64,000 bases of DNA from Planctomycetota bacterium (GCA_016714045.1 JADJNY010000008.1:248001-312000); one strand, 5' to 3'. Positions 26,667 to 35,897 are shown, numbered from the stretch's first letter. Notes: generated from the sequence alone by a model not told the origin. Numbers and translations: made by a program.

Positions 26667-27759
26667 TCAGTCGAACGGGATCTGGAGGCGGCGCGCGACG
26701 GAGCGCAGGTCCTCCACGACGGGCAGCACGAGCGGGATGCCGCTCCGCGCGCGCTCCGCCTCGCACGCGCGCTCGGGATCGCCGGGGAGCAACGGACCGT
26801 GCGTCCCGGGCGCGGGTTTCGTCGCGCGGAACGTGCGGACGAGGTCGTCGATCTGGCGCTTGAACTCGTCGGGCTCGACGAACCCGTCGATGCGCAGCGC
26901 GCCGAAGAAGTGGCCGATGCCCTGGCCCACCGAGCGCGCCGGCACCTCCTGGCGCAGCGCGAACGGCGGCGTGAACGGGCCCCAGTTGGCGCCCGAGAGC
27001 ACCGCGGAGAGCACGTCGACCATCAGCGCCAACGCGTAGCCCTTGTGCCCGCCGCGTTCGCGCTCCGAACCAAGCGGTAGGATCGCGCCGCCGTCGATCA
27101 TCGCCTGCGGATCGGTCGTGACGCGGCCGTCGCGGTCGATCGCCCAGCCGTCGGGGATCGCGCTCCCCCTTGCGCTTCGCGATCTCGATCTTGCCGTACG
27201 CCGCGGCGCAGGTCGCGAGGTCGATCACGATCGGCGGTTCTTCCTTCCCAGGGAACGCGATCGCGATCGGGTTCGTGCCGAGCATGCGTTCGGCGCCCCA
27301 GAGCGGCGCGACGAGCTTCGTCGAGTTCGTCATCGCCCAGCCGACGAGGTCGCGCTCCAGCGCCTGGAGCACGTACCACCCCGCGATTCCGTAGTGGTTC
27401 GTGTTGCGCACGCTGACCCACCCCGAGCCGCACGCCGCGGCCTTCTCCATCGCGAGCGCGTTCGCCTTCGGTCCGACGACGAGTCCGAGACCGTTGTCGC
27501 CGTCGTACGTCGCCGTGCTCGGCGTCTCGCGCACGACGAACGGCTTCGGACGCGGGTTGATGCGGCCCAGTGCGAGCATGTCGACGTACGTGACGAGCCG
27601 CGCGACGCCGTGCGAGTCGATCCCGCGCAGATCGGCGCGCAAGAGCACGTCGGCGGCGACGCGCGCGTCGTCGTCGTCGGGCACGCCGAAGCTCGCGAAG
27701 ACGCGCTCGGCGAAGCTGCGGAGCATCGCTTCGGGGTAGGTGACCGTCTCGACGCTCAT
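26667..27759 (-). CDS. Ldh2 family NAD(P)-dependent malate/L-lactate/sulfolactate-type dehydrogenase, frameshifted
   Basis: About 363 residues after removing one surplus base. The N-terminal part (27759 to about 27170) shows LRADLRGIDSHGVARLVTYV, NGLGLVVGPKANALAMEKA, VSVRNTNHYGIAGWYVLQA and MLGTNPIAIAFPG, the NAD-binding face of the Ldh_2 fold. At a five-C run (27165-27169) the frame shifts and continues IPDGWAIDRDGRVTTDPQA, then HKGYALALMVDVLSAVLSG. The family oxidises 2-hydroxy acids with NAD(P). In this operon L-lactate, made by the diketo-hydrolase route, is an attractive substrate, but a fuconate-pathway acid is also possible. ATG overlaps the LhgO-like stop (ATGA). Confidence 0.88.
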
Positions 27760-28923
27760 GCGCTCGCCTCCGCGGGGTCCGGCTTCGACACGGAGGCGCA
27801 CGCCGCATCCGCGAGCGCCTCGTCGACGCGCTCGACGATGGCCGCGCCGATCGCGAGCGCCGCCGTCGCGGCGGGCGAGGGCGCGTTGAGCACGTGCACT
27901 TCGCTCCCCTGCCGCTGGATCAGGAAGTCGTCGACGAGCGCGCCGTTCCGCGCGAGCGCCTGCGCGCGCACGCCGGCCGGTGCCTGCACGAGGTGCTCGG
28001 CGCGAAGCTCGGGGATCAGGCCGCTGCAACGCGCGCGCGAACGCCGTCTTGCGAAAGCGAGCGGCAGCCCGCCGAGGCCCGCGCGGCGGTGCTTCGCCGC
28101 GAGCGCGCGGAAGCCGCGGTACGACAGCGCGTCCCAGAGCTCCCCGACGTCCACGGTGCCGCGCGTGTAGCCCTCGCGCGCGAACGCGAGCACTGCGTTG
28201 GGCCCGCACTCGACGCCGCCCGCGACCAGGCGCGTGAAGTGCACGCCGAGGAACGGGAACGACGGATCGGGCACCGGGTAGATCAGGTGCTTGCAGAGGT
28301 GCGCGCGCTTCCGGCGCGAGCTCCCAGTACTCGCCGCGGAACGGAACGATGCGCGCCTCGCGCGCGCCGCCGGCGAGCTCGAGCACGCGGTCGGAGTGGA
28401 GCCCCGCGCAGTTCACGAGCGCGCGCGCGCGGCGCTCGACGCCGTTCGCGGACGCGACGAGCACGCGGCCCGTCTCGCTCCGGATGCGTGCGACGCGCGC
28501 GCCGAGGTGCAGCTCGCCACCCGAGCGCGCGATGCGCCGCGCGAGCGCCGCGCACACGCCGGGATAGTCGACGATGCCGGTGCCCGGGACGTGGAGCGCC
28601 GCGATGCCCGCCGCGTGCGGCTCGAGTTCGGCGAGGCGCTCCTTCCCGATGCGCTCGCAGAGGACGCCGTTCCCCTGCGCGCGCTCCTCGATCAGCTCCT
28701 TGCCGCGCCGGCACGTGCGCGCCTTGAGCGAGCCGGGCTTGTAGTAGATGCCCGAGTGGATCACGCCCGAGTTGCGCCCCGTCTGGTGCTGCGCGAGCCC
28801 GGTCTCCTTCTCGAACAGCGCGACGGACGCGCCGCGGTGGCGCGCGAGGAAGCGCTCCGCCGTCGCGAGGCCGACGATGCCGCCGCCGACGATCGCGAGG
28901 TCGACCTCGTGCGCCGCGGTCAC
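27756..28923 (-). CDS. FAD-dependent L-2-hydroxyglutarate oxidase-like dehydrogenase (LhgO family), frameshifted
   Basis: About 388 residues, GTG start at 28923, five bases after the FAH-gene stop. The FAD-binding site is DLAIVGGGIVGLATAERFLA (8-27), followed by QTGRNSGVIHSGIYYKPGSL and KARTCRRGKELIEERA, which are diagnostic for L-2-hydroxyglutarate oxidases. A frameshift at about 28301-28308 separates the first part from HLIYPVPDPSFPFLGVHFTR. Between about 28020 and 28052 two compensating indels hide KTAFARALQR. The family oxidises L-2-hydroxy acids to 2-oxo acids and passes electrons to quinone. Here, next to an Ldh2-type enzyme, a role in oxidising L-lactate or a related L-2-hydroxy acid is inferred; 2-hydroxyglutarate detoxification is the conservative alternative. 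Confidence 0.88.
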
Positions 28924-28928
28924 CGCGC

Positions 28929-29785
28929 TCAGCTCCCCTGCACGACGCGCTGGCGCTGCTCGCCGAGGCCCTCGATCGAGAGGCGCATCGTCTGTCCGGC
29001 CTTCAAGTAGATCGGCTCGGGTTTCTGGCCGAGGCCGACGCCCGGCGGCGTGCCCGTCGAGATCACGTCGCCCGGGTGCAGGCTCATGAACTGCGACAGG
29101 TAGCTCACGATGTGCGCCACGCCGAAGACCATCGTGCGCGTGTTGCCGTTCTGGTAGCGGTGAGCGTCGACCTCGAGCCACATCGCGAGGGCCTGCGGGT
29201 CGGCGACTTCGTCCTTCGTCACGAGCCACGGCCCGATCGGCCCGAACGTGTCGCAACCTTTGCCCTTGTCCCACTGCTTGCCGCGCTCGAGTTGGAACGC
29301 GCGCTCGGAGAGGTCGTTCACGACGCAGTAGCCCGCGACGTGGTCGAGCGCCTTGTCGATCCCGACGTACTTCGCGTGGCGGCCGATCACGACGCCGAGC
29401 TCGACCTCCCAGTCGACCTTCGTCGCTCCGCGCGGGATCTCGACGTCGTCGAACGGACCGGAGACGGCGCTCGTGGCCTTGGAGAAGACTTCGGGCTCGT
29501 CGGGCACCTTGGCGCCCGTCTCCGCCGCGTGGTCGGCGTAGTTGAGGCCGATGCAGAGGAACTTGCCGACGCGACCGACGCACGGGCCGATGCGCGCGCC
29601 CTCGGGCACGCGCGGCAGATTGCGGCGCTCGGCGCGCAGCGCGCGAGGCCGGCGAGCGCCTCGGGTTGGAGCACGTCGCCCGCGAGGTCGTCGATCACGC
29701 CCTCGAGGGACAGCGCGGCGCCGAGCTCGGCGTCGTACACGGCGGGTTTCTCGCGGCCCTTCGGGCCGAATCGCAGGAGACGCAT
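28929..29785 (-). CDS. FAH-superfamily 2,4-diketo-3-deoxy-sugar-acid hydrolase (probable L-fuconate pathway), frameshifted
   Basis: About 285 residues when one missing base near 29638-29646 is allowed for. The first 48 residues (MRLLRFGPKGREKPAVYDA) are in one frame and the rest (NLPRVPEGARIG onward) in another. The fumarylacetoacetate-hydrolase core is clear: FLCIGLNYADHAAETG, metal ligands in KVDWEVELGVVIGRHA, YCVVNDLSERAFQLERG, then PGDVISTGTPPGVGLG. Enzymes of this group split 2,4-diketo-3-deoxy-L-rhamnonate or -fuconate into pyruvate and L-lactate. With the lactonase, dehydratase and SDR encoded upstream, the fuconate version is the best fit. No aldolase is present in the operon, which supports the hydrolytic route. 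Confidence 0.88.
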
Positions 29786-29799
29786 CGTGGGGATCCTCG

Positions 29800-30561
29800 T
29801 CAGTTGCTCCAGCCGCCGTCGATCACGTGGATCGCGCCGGTCGTGTAGGAGGATTCGTCGCAAGCGAGGTACAGGACGAGCGCGGCGATCTCCTGCGGCG
29901 TGCCGAGCCGGCCGATCGGCTGGCGCGCGACGAACGCCTTGCGCGCCGCGTCGACGTCGCCGAGGCGCGCGATGCGCTCGTCGAGCGACGGCGTCTGCAC
30001 CGTCCCCGGGCAGACCGCGTTGCAGCGCACGCCGCGCGCGACGAAGTCGGCGGCGACGGACTTCGTCAGGCCGATCACGGCGGCCTTCGTCGCGCCGTAG
30101 ACGCAGCGGTTCGGCGCGCCCTTCACGCTCGACGCGACCGAGGACATGTTGACGATGCTGCCGCGGCCCTCCGCGAGCATCCCGGGCAGCACCGCGCGGA
30201 CCGTACGCCACATCGACTTGATGTTCAGGTCGAAGGAGCGGTCCCAGTCCTCCTCCGCGCAGTCGAGGATCGTGCCGTGGTGGACGAAGCCCGCGCAGTT
30301 GAAGAGGACGTCGAACGGCCCGTGCGCGGCGACGAGCGCGTTCACGGCTGCCGTGTCGCGCACGTCGAGACGCGCGATCGCAATGCGCGGCTCGCGGGCG
30401 CGCAGGGCGGCGAGCGCGACCTCGTTCACGTCCGTGGCGAGCACGCGCGCACCTTCGCGCGCGAACGCGAGGGCCGTCGCCTCGCCGATGCCCTGTCCCG
30501 CCGCCGTCACGAGGCAGCGCTTTCCCGCGAGGCGTCCGCGGTCGTTCGGAGCGGCGCTCAC
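29800..30561 (-). CDS. SDR dehydrogenase, DHRS6/BDH2-like; probable 2-keto-3-deoxy-L-fuconate dehydrogenase
   Basis: 253 residues, GTG start at 30561 overlapping the fuconate dehydratase stop (GTGA), with AAGGGAG upstream. The SDR signatures are LVTAAGQGIGEATALAF (cofactor loop), NCAGFVHHGTILDC, the catalytic SSVASSVKG with YGATK, and CPGTVQTPSLDERI. As I recall it, the sequence is strikingly like animal DHRS6 (TAAAQGIGQAAALAF, NVAGFVHHGTVLDC). In bacteria close relatives oxidise C4 of 2-keto-3-deoxy-L-fuconate with NAD, giving the diketo acid used by the FAH hydrolase encoded next. The reading frame is intact. Specificity is inferred from context. Confidence 0.9.
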   Translation of the reverse strand: MSAAPNDRGRLAGKRCLVTAAGQGIGEATALAFAREGARVLATDVNEVALAALRAREPRIAIARLDVRDTAAVNALVAAHGPFDVLFNCAGFVHHGTILDCAEEDWDRSFDLNIKSMWRTVRAVLPGMLAEGRGSIVNMSSVASSVKGAPNRCVYGATKAAVIGLTKSVAADFVARGVRCNAVCPGTVQTPSLDERIARLGDVDAARKAFVARQPIGRLGTPQEIAALVLYLACDESSYTTGAIHVIDGGWSN

Positions 30562-31924
30562 GAGCGTGCTCCCTTGCGTCGCGCGGGCTTCTTCGCGCTG
30601 CGCGGGGTCCGCTTCGACGCGGCGAGCCGCTTCGACCAGATCGGCCCGTGCGGGTACGCGAAGGCCTCGAGTGACAGCGGCTTCATGCGGATCGAGTAGC
30701 CCGGCGCCGTCGGCGTCGTGTAGGCGGCGCGCTCGATGACGCACGGATCGACGAAGTGCTCGTGCAGGTGGTCGACGTACTCCGCGACGCGGTGTTCGAG
30801 CGAGCCCGAAATCGCGATGTAGTCGATGAACGCGAGGTGGTTCACGTGCTCGCACAGACCGACGCCGCCGGCGTGCGGACAGACGGGCACGCCGAACTTC
30901 GCCGCCATCAGGATCACCGCGATGTTCTCGTTCACGCCGCCTAGCCGACACGCGTCGATCTGACAGAACGAGATCGCGTTCGCCTGCAGGAGTTGCTTGA
31001 AGACGACGCGGTTCGCGCACTGCTCGCCCGTCGCGACGCCGATCGGGCGCACGGCCTTCGCGATCGTCGCGTGGCCGAGCACGTCGTCGGGCGACGTCGG
31101 CTCCTCGATCCACCACGGGAGAACCGCGCGAGCTCCCGCATGTTCGCGATCGCCTCGTGGACGGACCAGCGCTGGTTCGCGTCCATCATCATGCGTCTCT
31201 CGGGGCCGATCTCCTCGCGCAGGAGCTTCGCGCGGCGCAGGTCGTCGTCGAGGTCGGCGCCGACCTTGATCTTGAAGCGTCCAGCCCTCGCGCGGGCCGC
31301 CCCGCAGAAGCGCGCGGATCCTCTCGTCGGAGTAGCCGAGCCAACCGACGGAGGTCGTGTACGCCGGGTAGCCGCTGCGCGCGAGCTCGCGCTCGCGCAG
31401 CTGGTCGGTTCGTTCGCGTTGCGCTGCAGATCGCGAGCGCTTCGTCGGGCGCGAGCGCGTCGCTGATGTAGCGGAAGTCGATCGCCGACGATCTCCTCGG
31501 GCGTCAGGTCGCGACGAGCTTCCACAACGGCTTGCGCGCGTGCTTCGCGCGGCGAGATCCCACACCGCGTTGACGATCGCGGCGGTCGCGAGATGGACGA
31601 CGCCCTTCTCGGGCTGACCCAGCGCAGCTGCGAGTCGCTGGTCACGAGCTGGCGCCAGAAGCCGGCGCAGTCGCGCGTGATCTCCTCGAGCGTCCGACCG
31701 ACGACGAGCGGCGCGATCGAGCGCAGCGCCTCGACGACGAGCTCGTTCCCGCGGCCGATCGTGAAGGAGAGGCCGTGGCCTTCCAGGCTCCGGTCCGTGC
31801 GGAGCACGACGTACGCCGCCGAGTAGTCCGGGTCGACGTGCACCGCGTCGGATCCGTCGTGGTCGTCGGACGTCGGGAAGCGCACGTCGAGCGCGTCGAG
31901 CGCCGTGATGCGGGTCTTGCTCAT
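30558..31924 (-). CDS. fucD: L-fuconate dehydratase (enolase superfamily), coding frame broken at about seven sites
   Basis: Start ATG 31924 overlaps the lactonase stop. N-terminal RITALDALDVRFPTSDDHDG and DPDYSAAYVVLRTD, and C-terminal CRLGGVNENIAVILMAAKFG and CPHAGGVGLCEHV, match L-fuconate dehydratase almost word for word. FucD dehydrates L-fuconate to 2-keto-3-deoxy-L-fuconate using Mg. The catalytic parts are all readable: KIKVGAD (Lys pair), MMDANQRW, EEPTSPDD, ATGEQC and the PHAGG His. Between about 31115 and 31613 the frame changes near 31612, 31549, 31510, 31486, 31400-31432, 31281 and 31119. PEKGVVHLATAAIVNAVWDL and YPAYTTSVGWLGYSDE are encoded in the proper order but in different frames. 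A near-intact gene damaged by sequence errors is more likely than a decayed pseudogene. Confidence 0.88.
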
Positions 31925-32809
31925 GCGGGCACGCTCGCCTTCGAGTCGATGCGGTAGAAGCGCGCGGCGTTCCCGCCGAGCACGGCCGCGCGCTTGTCCT
32001 CGGCGAGGGGCGCGAGCAGGGTCTGCGTGGCGGCCCACCACGCGGGGTAGCCGCAGCGCAGGACGACCGGCCAGTCGCTGCCCAGCACGGCCGCCGGGCC
32101 GAAGGCTTCGAAGACCACGTCGACGATCGGCGCGAGGTCGGCCGCGGTCGCGCCGGGCTCGGCCTCGGTGAAGAGCCCCGAGAGCTTCACGCACGCGCGT
32201 GACTCGGCGGCGATCCCGCGCAGGTGCTTTGCCCAGGTGGCGTAGCCCTCCCGCTTCGCGCCCCCCGCGAGCACGCGCGGCTTCGCGCAGTGGTCGATCA
32301 CGACGTCGAGCTCCGGGTGGCGCGCGAGCAACTTGCGCAGGTGCGCGAGGTGTTGCGGCCGCACGAGCGCGTCGAAGCACAGCCGGCGCGCCGAGAGCGC
32401 TCGGAACGCGTCCGTGAGCTCGCGGCGCAGCATCCAAGTCCGGACGGCGAGGTCCTGATCATCGGGCGCAAGCCGACGAGCTTCGGGATCGCGGGAGCGC
32501 CAGCGCCTCGATCTCGGCCGCGACGCTGCGCGACTCGAAGTCGACCCAGCCGACGACGCCCGCGACGCGCCGGTTCGCGCGCGCGAGGCCGAGCAGGAAG
32601 TGCGTCTCGCTGACCGTCGGCGCAGCTTGCACGAGGATCGTGCGAGCGATCCCCACGCGCTCGAGCTCGGGCACGAGGTCTTCCAGCCCGAAGTCCTTGT
32701 GCAACACGCCCTGCTCGGGGCCGAGCCAGCCGTAGTCGCCGCGCGCGAGCTTCCACACGTGTTGGTGCGCGTCGATGCGCTCGGGGGCGGCCTTCGAACT
32801 CGGACTCAT
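31921..32809 (-). CDS. amidohydrolase-2 family lactonase, probable L-fuconolactonase, frameshifted
   Basis: About 295 residues. The N-terminal frame has the metal site IDAHQHVWKLARGDYGWLG (about 12-30) and ARTILVQAAPTVSETHFLLG. The remainder resumes as LVGLRPMI and then LCFDALVRPQHLAHLRKLLA, VVIDHCAKP, VKLSGLFTEA and the final metal Asp in AVLGSDWPVVLRCGYP. Frames change near 32488-32496 and again near 32456, where a single missing C would give MIQDLAVRTWML. Family COG3618 opens sugar-acid lactones; next to fuconate dehydratase, L-fucono-1,5-lactone is the likely substrate. Four-base overlaps on both sides place it in the operon. Confidence 0.88.
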
Positions 32810-33957
32810 CCTGGTCCTCCTCGCGCGGCGGAGCGCGCGCTCGCATCGGGAATCGCCGGGTCGGGGTCGCGCGGAAGCGGCGTGCCGCCGCGCGCGTCGG
32901 AAGCGTAGAGCGCTTCGACGAGTTGCATCGTGCGCCAGGCGTCCTCGACGGAGGTCGAGAGCTCGGCGTCCTCGCCCGCGACGAAGCGCTGCAGGTTCGA
33001 CATCGGTCCGCGGAACGCGTCCGGGAACCAGCTGCCCTCGAGCGGCACGGCGCGCCAGTCGTGCGCGCGCGCGACGTCGCCGCGGCCGAGCGCGAGCTCG
33101 AGGAAGTCGGGGCGCCCGCGCGGGTAATCGAGATTGACGCCCATCTGGCCGACGGCCGCGCCGGCGAGGCCCTCCACGCGCAGCTCGGACGCCTCGTGCC
33201 TCGGCCCGTGGCCGTGGTGGTGGTTAACGGTGAGCGCGCAACGCACGTCGTCCGCGTAATCGAGGATCATCGTCGAGCGCGAGCTCGCGAGCTTCGGCGC
33301 GTCGGGGTGCTTCACGGTGCGGCACCACACGGCGCGCGGCTCACCGAGCAGACCGCGGATCGAGTCGAGGTAGTGGATCGAGTGGAGCGCGAGCTCCATG
33401 CGCGGCAGGCTAGCGAGGAAAGGCCAGAGCTCCCACGGCATGCGGCAGTTCACGCGCACCTCGAGCTCGACGACGCGGCCGAGCAGCCCGCGGAGGACGG
33501 CGTCGCGCAGCGCGAGCATCATCGGGCTGAAGCGCAGCTGGAAGTTGACCGCGGCGACCAGGCGCTTCTCGCGGCACACGCGCCGGATCGCCGTCGCTTC
33601 GGCGAGGTCGCGGCCGAGCGGCTTCTGGATCAGGAGCGCGGCGCCGCGCGTTGCGCGCTCGACGATGCCGAGCACGGCCTCCGGCGGGACCGCGACGTCG
33701 ACGATCGCGTCGCGGACGGCGAAGACCTCGTCGAGGCTCGCGAGCACGCGCGGCACCCCGAAGCGGCGCGCGGTCGCCTCGGCGCGCGCGCGGTCCGTGT
33801 CGTGGAGCGCGGCGACCTCGAACCCGCACGCGCGGTACGCTGGAAGGTGCGCGTCGTTGACGATCCCGCCCGCGCCGACGATCACGATGGCCCGCGGTCG
33901 CGCCGGGAGCTCCCAGCGTTGGCGCAGCGCGATCGGGAAGGGCGCGAGCGCGCTCAT
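32806..33957 (-). CDS. Gfo/Idh/MocA family oxidoreductase, candidate L-fucose 1-dehydrogenase step
   Basis: 383 residues, cytoplasmic (no signal). It has the Rossmann start AIVIVGAGGIVNDAHLPAYR, the family motif as IQKPLGRD (usual EKP changed to QKP), then the substrate domain with HSIHYLDSIRGLLGEP. The operon needs an enzyme that oxidises L-fucose to its lactone before the lactonase step, and this is the only NAD(P) dehydrogenase at the upstream end, so that role is inferred. Gfo/Idh enzymes are functionally broad and the assignment is not proven. It overlaps both neighbours by four bases. Confidence 0.85.
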   Translation of the reverse strand: MSALAPFPIALRQRWELPARPRAIVIVGAGGIVNDAHLPAYRACGFEVAALHDTDRARAEATARRFGVPRVLASLDEVFAVRDAIVDVAVPPEAVLGIVERATRGAALLIQKPLGRDLAEATAIRRVCREKRLVAAVNFQLRFSPMMLALRDAVLRGLLGRVVELEVRVNCRMPWELWPFLASLPRMELALHSIHYLDSIRGLLGEPRAVWCRTVKHPDAPKLASSRSTMILDYADDVRCALTVNHHHGHGPRHEASELRVEGLAGAAVGQMGVNLDYPRGRPDFLELALGRGDVARAHDWRAVPLEGSWFPDAFRGPMSNLQRFVAGEDAELSTSVEDAWRTMQLVEALYASDARGGTPLPRDPDPAIPDASARSAARGGPG

Positions 33958-34739
33958 CCGCGGCGCTCCCGGCGTCCCGCGGTCCGCGCGCGCTTCGCGG
34001 AGCGCGCCGGCGCGGCGTCGGCTCCGGCGCGGCGCTCCGCGGCGGCTTCCTCGACCATGCGAGCGGAGAGGGTGCGCGCGGTGCGCGCGAGTTCGCCGCG
34101 CGCCTGCGCGATCGTCCGCGCGCTGCCGAGGTCGATGCGCTGGAGGTAGGGCATGGTCAGCGCCGCGAGCACGTGACCGCGCGGATCGAGGATCGGGACG
34201 GAGAGGTCGTGCACGCCGCGCACGCGCGTGCTCTCCATCTCCTCGTACCCGCGCGAGCGCACGAGCGCGAGGTGTTTCGCGAGCGTCGCGGCCTGCTTCT
34301 TCTCGGCGGGCTCCAGACGCTCGAGCAGGCGCTCGTGCTCCTCCGGACCCTGGAACGCCAGGAGGACGCGGCCCGAGCATGACGGCGGCAAGCTCATCGT
34401 CGAGCCGACGCGCACGGCGAAGCCCATCTCGCCCGGCGCGTCGACCTGGGCGAGGACGATGCCGCGCCCGCCCTCGAGCACGGTCAGGTGGCACGACTGG
34501 TGGACGTCCGCGGCGAGCTCCTTCATCAGGGGCAGCGCGTCCGTGAGCAGCCGGTCCATCGGCGTGTAGCGGTGCGCGAGCTCGAAGAGCTTCAGCGTGA
34601 GCACGTAGCCGTCGCCCGGGCGCCGGATCGCGACCCATCCGCGCTCGACGAGGCGCGCGAGCATGCGGAAGATCTCGCCGACGGAGCGGTCGAGGGAGCG
34701 CGCGATCTCGGCCTGCGTCAGTCCGTCGGGGTGGTGGGC
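33954..34739 (-). CDS. IclR-family transcriptional regulator, 5' end missing
   Basis: About 262 residues remain. The winged helix-turn-helix begins abruptly at HHPDGLTQAEIARSLDRSVG and continues GEIFRMLARLVERGWVAIRR. The effector domain follows (LPLMKELAADVHQSCHLTV, VGSTMSLPPSCSGRVLLAF, RGVHDLSVPILDPRGHVLAA). The C-terminus is a basic, probably disordered tail. IclR proteins usually bind a metabolite and control the adjacent catabolic operon, here L-fucose use. The first helix (about 15-25 residues) and a start codon are absent. The frame upstream runs directly into the antisense strand of the sugar-binding protein gene, so the 5' part and divergent promoter region appear to be deleted. Confidence 0.88.
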   Translation of the reverse strand, partial: AHHPDGLTQAEIARSLDRSVGEIFRMLARLVERGWVAIRRPGDGYVLTLKLFELAHRYTPMDRLLTDALPLMKELAADVHQSCHLTVLEGGRGIVLAQVDAPGEMGFAVRVGSTMSLPPSCSGRVLLAFQGPEEHERLLERLEPAEKKQAATLAKHLALVRSRGYEEMESTRVRGVHDLSVPILDPRGHVLAALTMPYLQRIDLGSARTIAQARGELARTARTLSARMVEEAAAERRAGADAAPARSAKRARTAGRRERRG

Positions 34740-35693
34740 CTGGTCGCGCTCGCGTCGTTCGCGGCCCTGGCGATCGCGTGCTCGAAGGACTCCGGCAGCG
34801 CGCCCGCGGCCGACGCTCGACCGCGTGTCGTCGTCATCCCGAAGGGCACGACGCACGTGTTCTGGAAGGCCGTCGAGAAGGGCGCGCGCGAAGCGGGCGC
34901 GGAGCGCGGCCTCGACGTCGTGTGGAAGGGCCCGCTCGCGGAGAACGACCGCGCGCAGCAGATCCAACTCGTGCAGCAGTTCATCGCGGAGAGGCCGGCC
35001 GGCCTCGCGCTCGCGCCACTCGACCACGCGGCGCTCGTGCCCGCGGTCGCCGCCGCGCGCGCCGCGGGGATCCCGGTCGTGATCTTCGACTCCGCGCTCG
35101 ACGGCCGCGCGCCGGACGACTTCGCGAGCTTCGTGGCGACCGACAACGGCGCGGGCGGGCGGCTCGCGGGCGAGGAGCTCGCGCGCCTCTGCGGCGACGC
35201 GGGCGAGGTCGTCCTCTTGCGCTACCTCGTCGGCAGCGCGAGCACCGAGGAGCGCGAAGCGGGCTTCCTCGCGTCGATCGGGAAGCGCTCGGCGATGAAG
35301 GTGCTCGTCGACAACCGCTACGCCGGCGCGACGATCGGCGAGGCGAAGACGACGGCGCTCAACCTCGCGGACCAGCTCAAGCAGGCGAAAGGCGTCTTCG
35401 CGTCGAACGAACCCGCGACGAACGGGATGTTGCTCGCGCTGCGCCAACTCGGCCTCGCCGGCAAGGTGAAGTTCGTCGGCTTCGACGCATCGCCACCGCT
35501 CGTCGAGGCGCTGAAGGCGGGCGAGATCGACGCGCTCGTCGTGCAGGACCCGAGGAAGATGGGCGCGCTCTCCGTGGCGACGCTCGCCGACCTGATCGCG
35601 AAGAAGAGCGTGCCGGCGAACGTCGACACGGGCGCCGTGCTCGTGACACGCGACAACCTGAACCGGCCGGAGATCGCCGCGTTGCTGGAGTAG
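34731..35693 (+). CDS. sugar ABC transporter substrate-binding lipoprotein (periplasmic-binding protein 4/RbsB type), 5' end probably missing
   Basis: About 320 residues. Only a GTG codon (34731 or 34734) precedes the lipoprotein core GLVALASFAALAIACSKD, and the basic n-region is missing. The mature protein has the ribose-binding fold (VVIPKGTTHVFWKAVEKGAR, GIPVVIFDSALDGRAPD, VATDNGAGGRLAGEELAR, GKVKFVGFDASPPLVEALKA, IDALVVQDPRKMG). It delivers a monosaccharide to the permease at 36663-37760; L-fucose or L-rhamnose is plausible given the divergent operon. Its first bases overlap the truncated IclR gene on the other strand. A hairpin terminator-like structure follows the stop. Confidence 0.88.
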   Translation: MVGLVALASFAALAIACSKDSGSAPAADARPRVVVIPKGTTHVFWKAVEKGAREAGAERGLDVVWKGPLAENDRAQQIQLVQQFIAERPAGLALAPLDHAALVPAVAAARAAGIPVVIFDSALDGRAPDDFASFVATDNGAGGRLAGEELARLCGDAGEVVLLRYLVGSASTEEREAGFLASIGKRSAMKVLVDNRYAGATIGEAKTTALNLADQLKQAKGVFASNEPATNGMLLALRQLGLAGKVKFVGFDASPPLVEALKAGEIDALVVQDPRKMGALSVATLADLIAKKSVPANVDTGAVLVTRDNLNRPEIAALLE

Positions 35694-35733
35694 CCCCGGG
35701 CTCCCCGCGACGCACGTCTCTCGGTGCCCCCCC

Positions 35734-35768
35734 GGGCGGAGGTGGGTCGGAACGGCCCATCTCCGCCC
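35734..35768 (+). terminator. hairpin after the sugar-binding protein gene
   Basis: A 13-base stem (35734-35746 with 35756-35768, one mismatch or G-U pair) and nine-base loop, 41 bases after the stop at 35693. No T-run follows, so it may act as an mRNA 3' end or attenuator rather than a classical intrinsic terminator. Confidence 0.5.
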
Positions 35769-35897
35769 ACCTTTGATACTGAGGGCTTTTCTGTCGGCCG
35801 GCGTGGTCGCTGGCTGGAGGTCGGCGTCCAAGCGAAGAGTACCGAGCGGCAGCGGGCCATTGACCGGATGTCGCTCGGGCGGCACGGTGAAAGCGCC

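Noticed and set aside
30558..31924. Calling fucD a true pseudogene
   Set aside because: All motifs are intact in order and the rest of the operon looks functional; the same kind of single-base shift occurs in unrelated genes across the window, so sequence error is the simpler explanation.
35734..35768. The hairpin as a terminal inverted repeat of a mobile element carrying the MNT/HEPN pair
   Set aside because: No second copy of the stem sequence is seen beyond the HEPN gene, there is no transposase, and the position just after a stop codon fits a transcript end.
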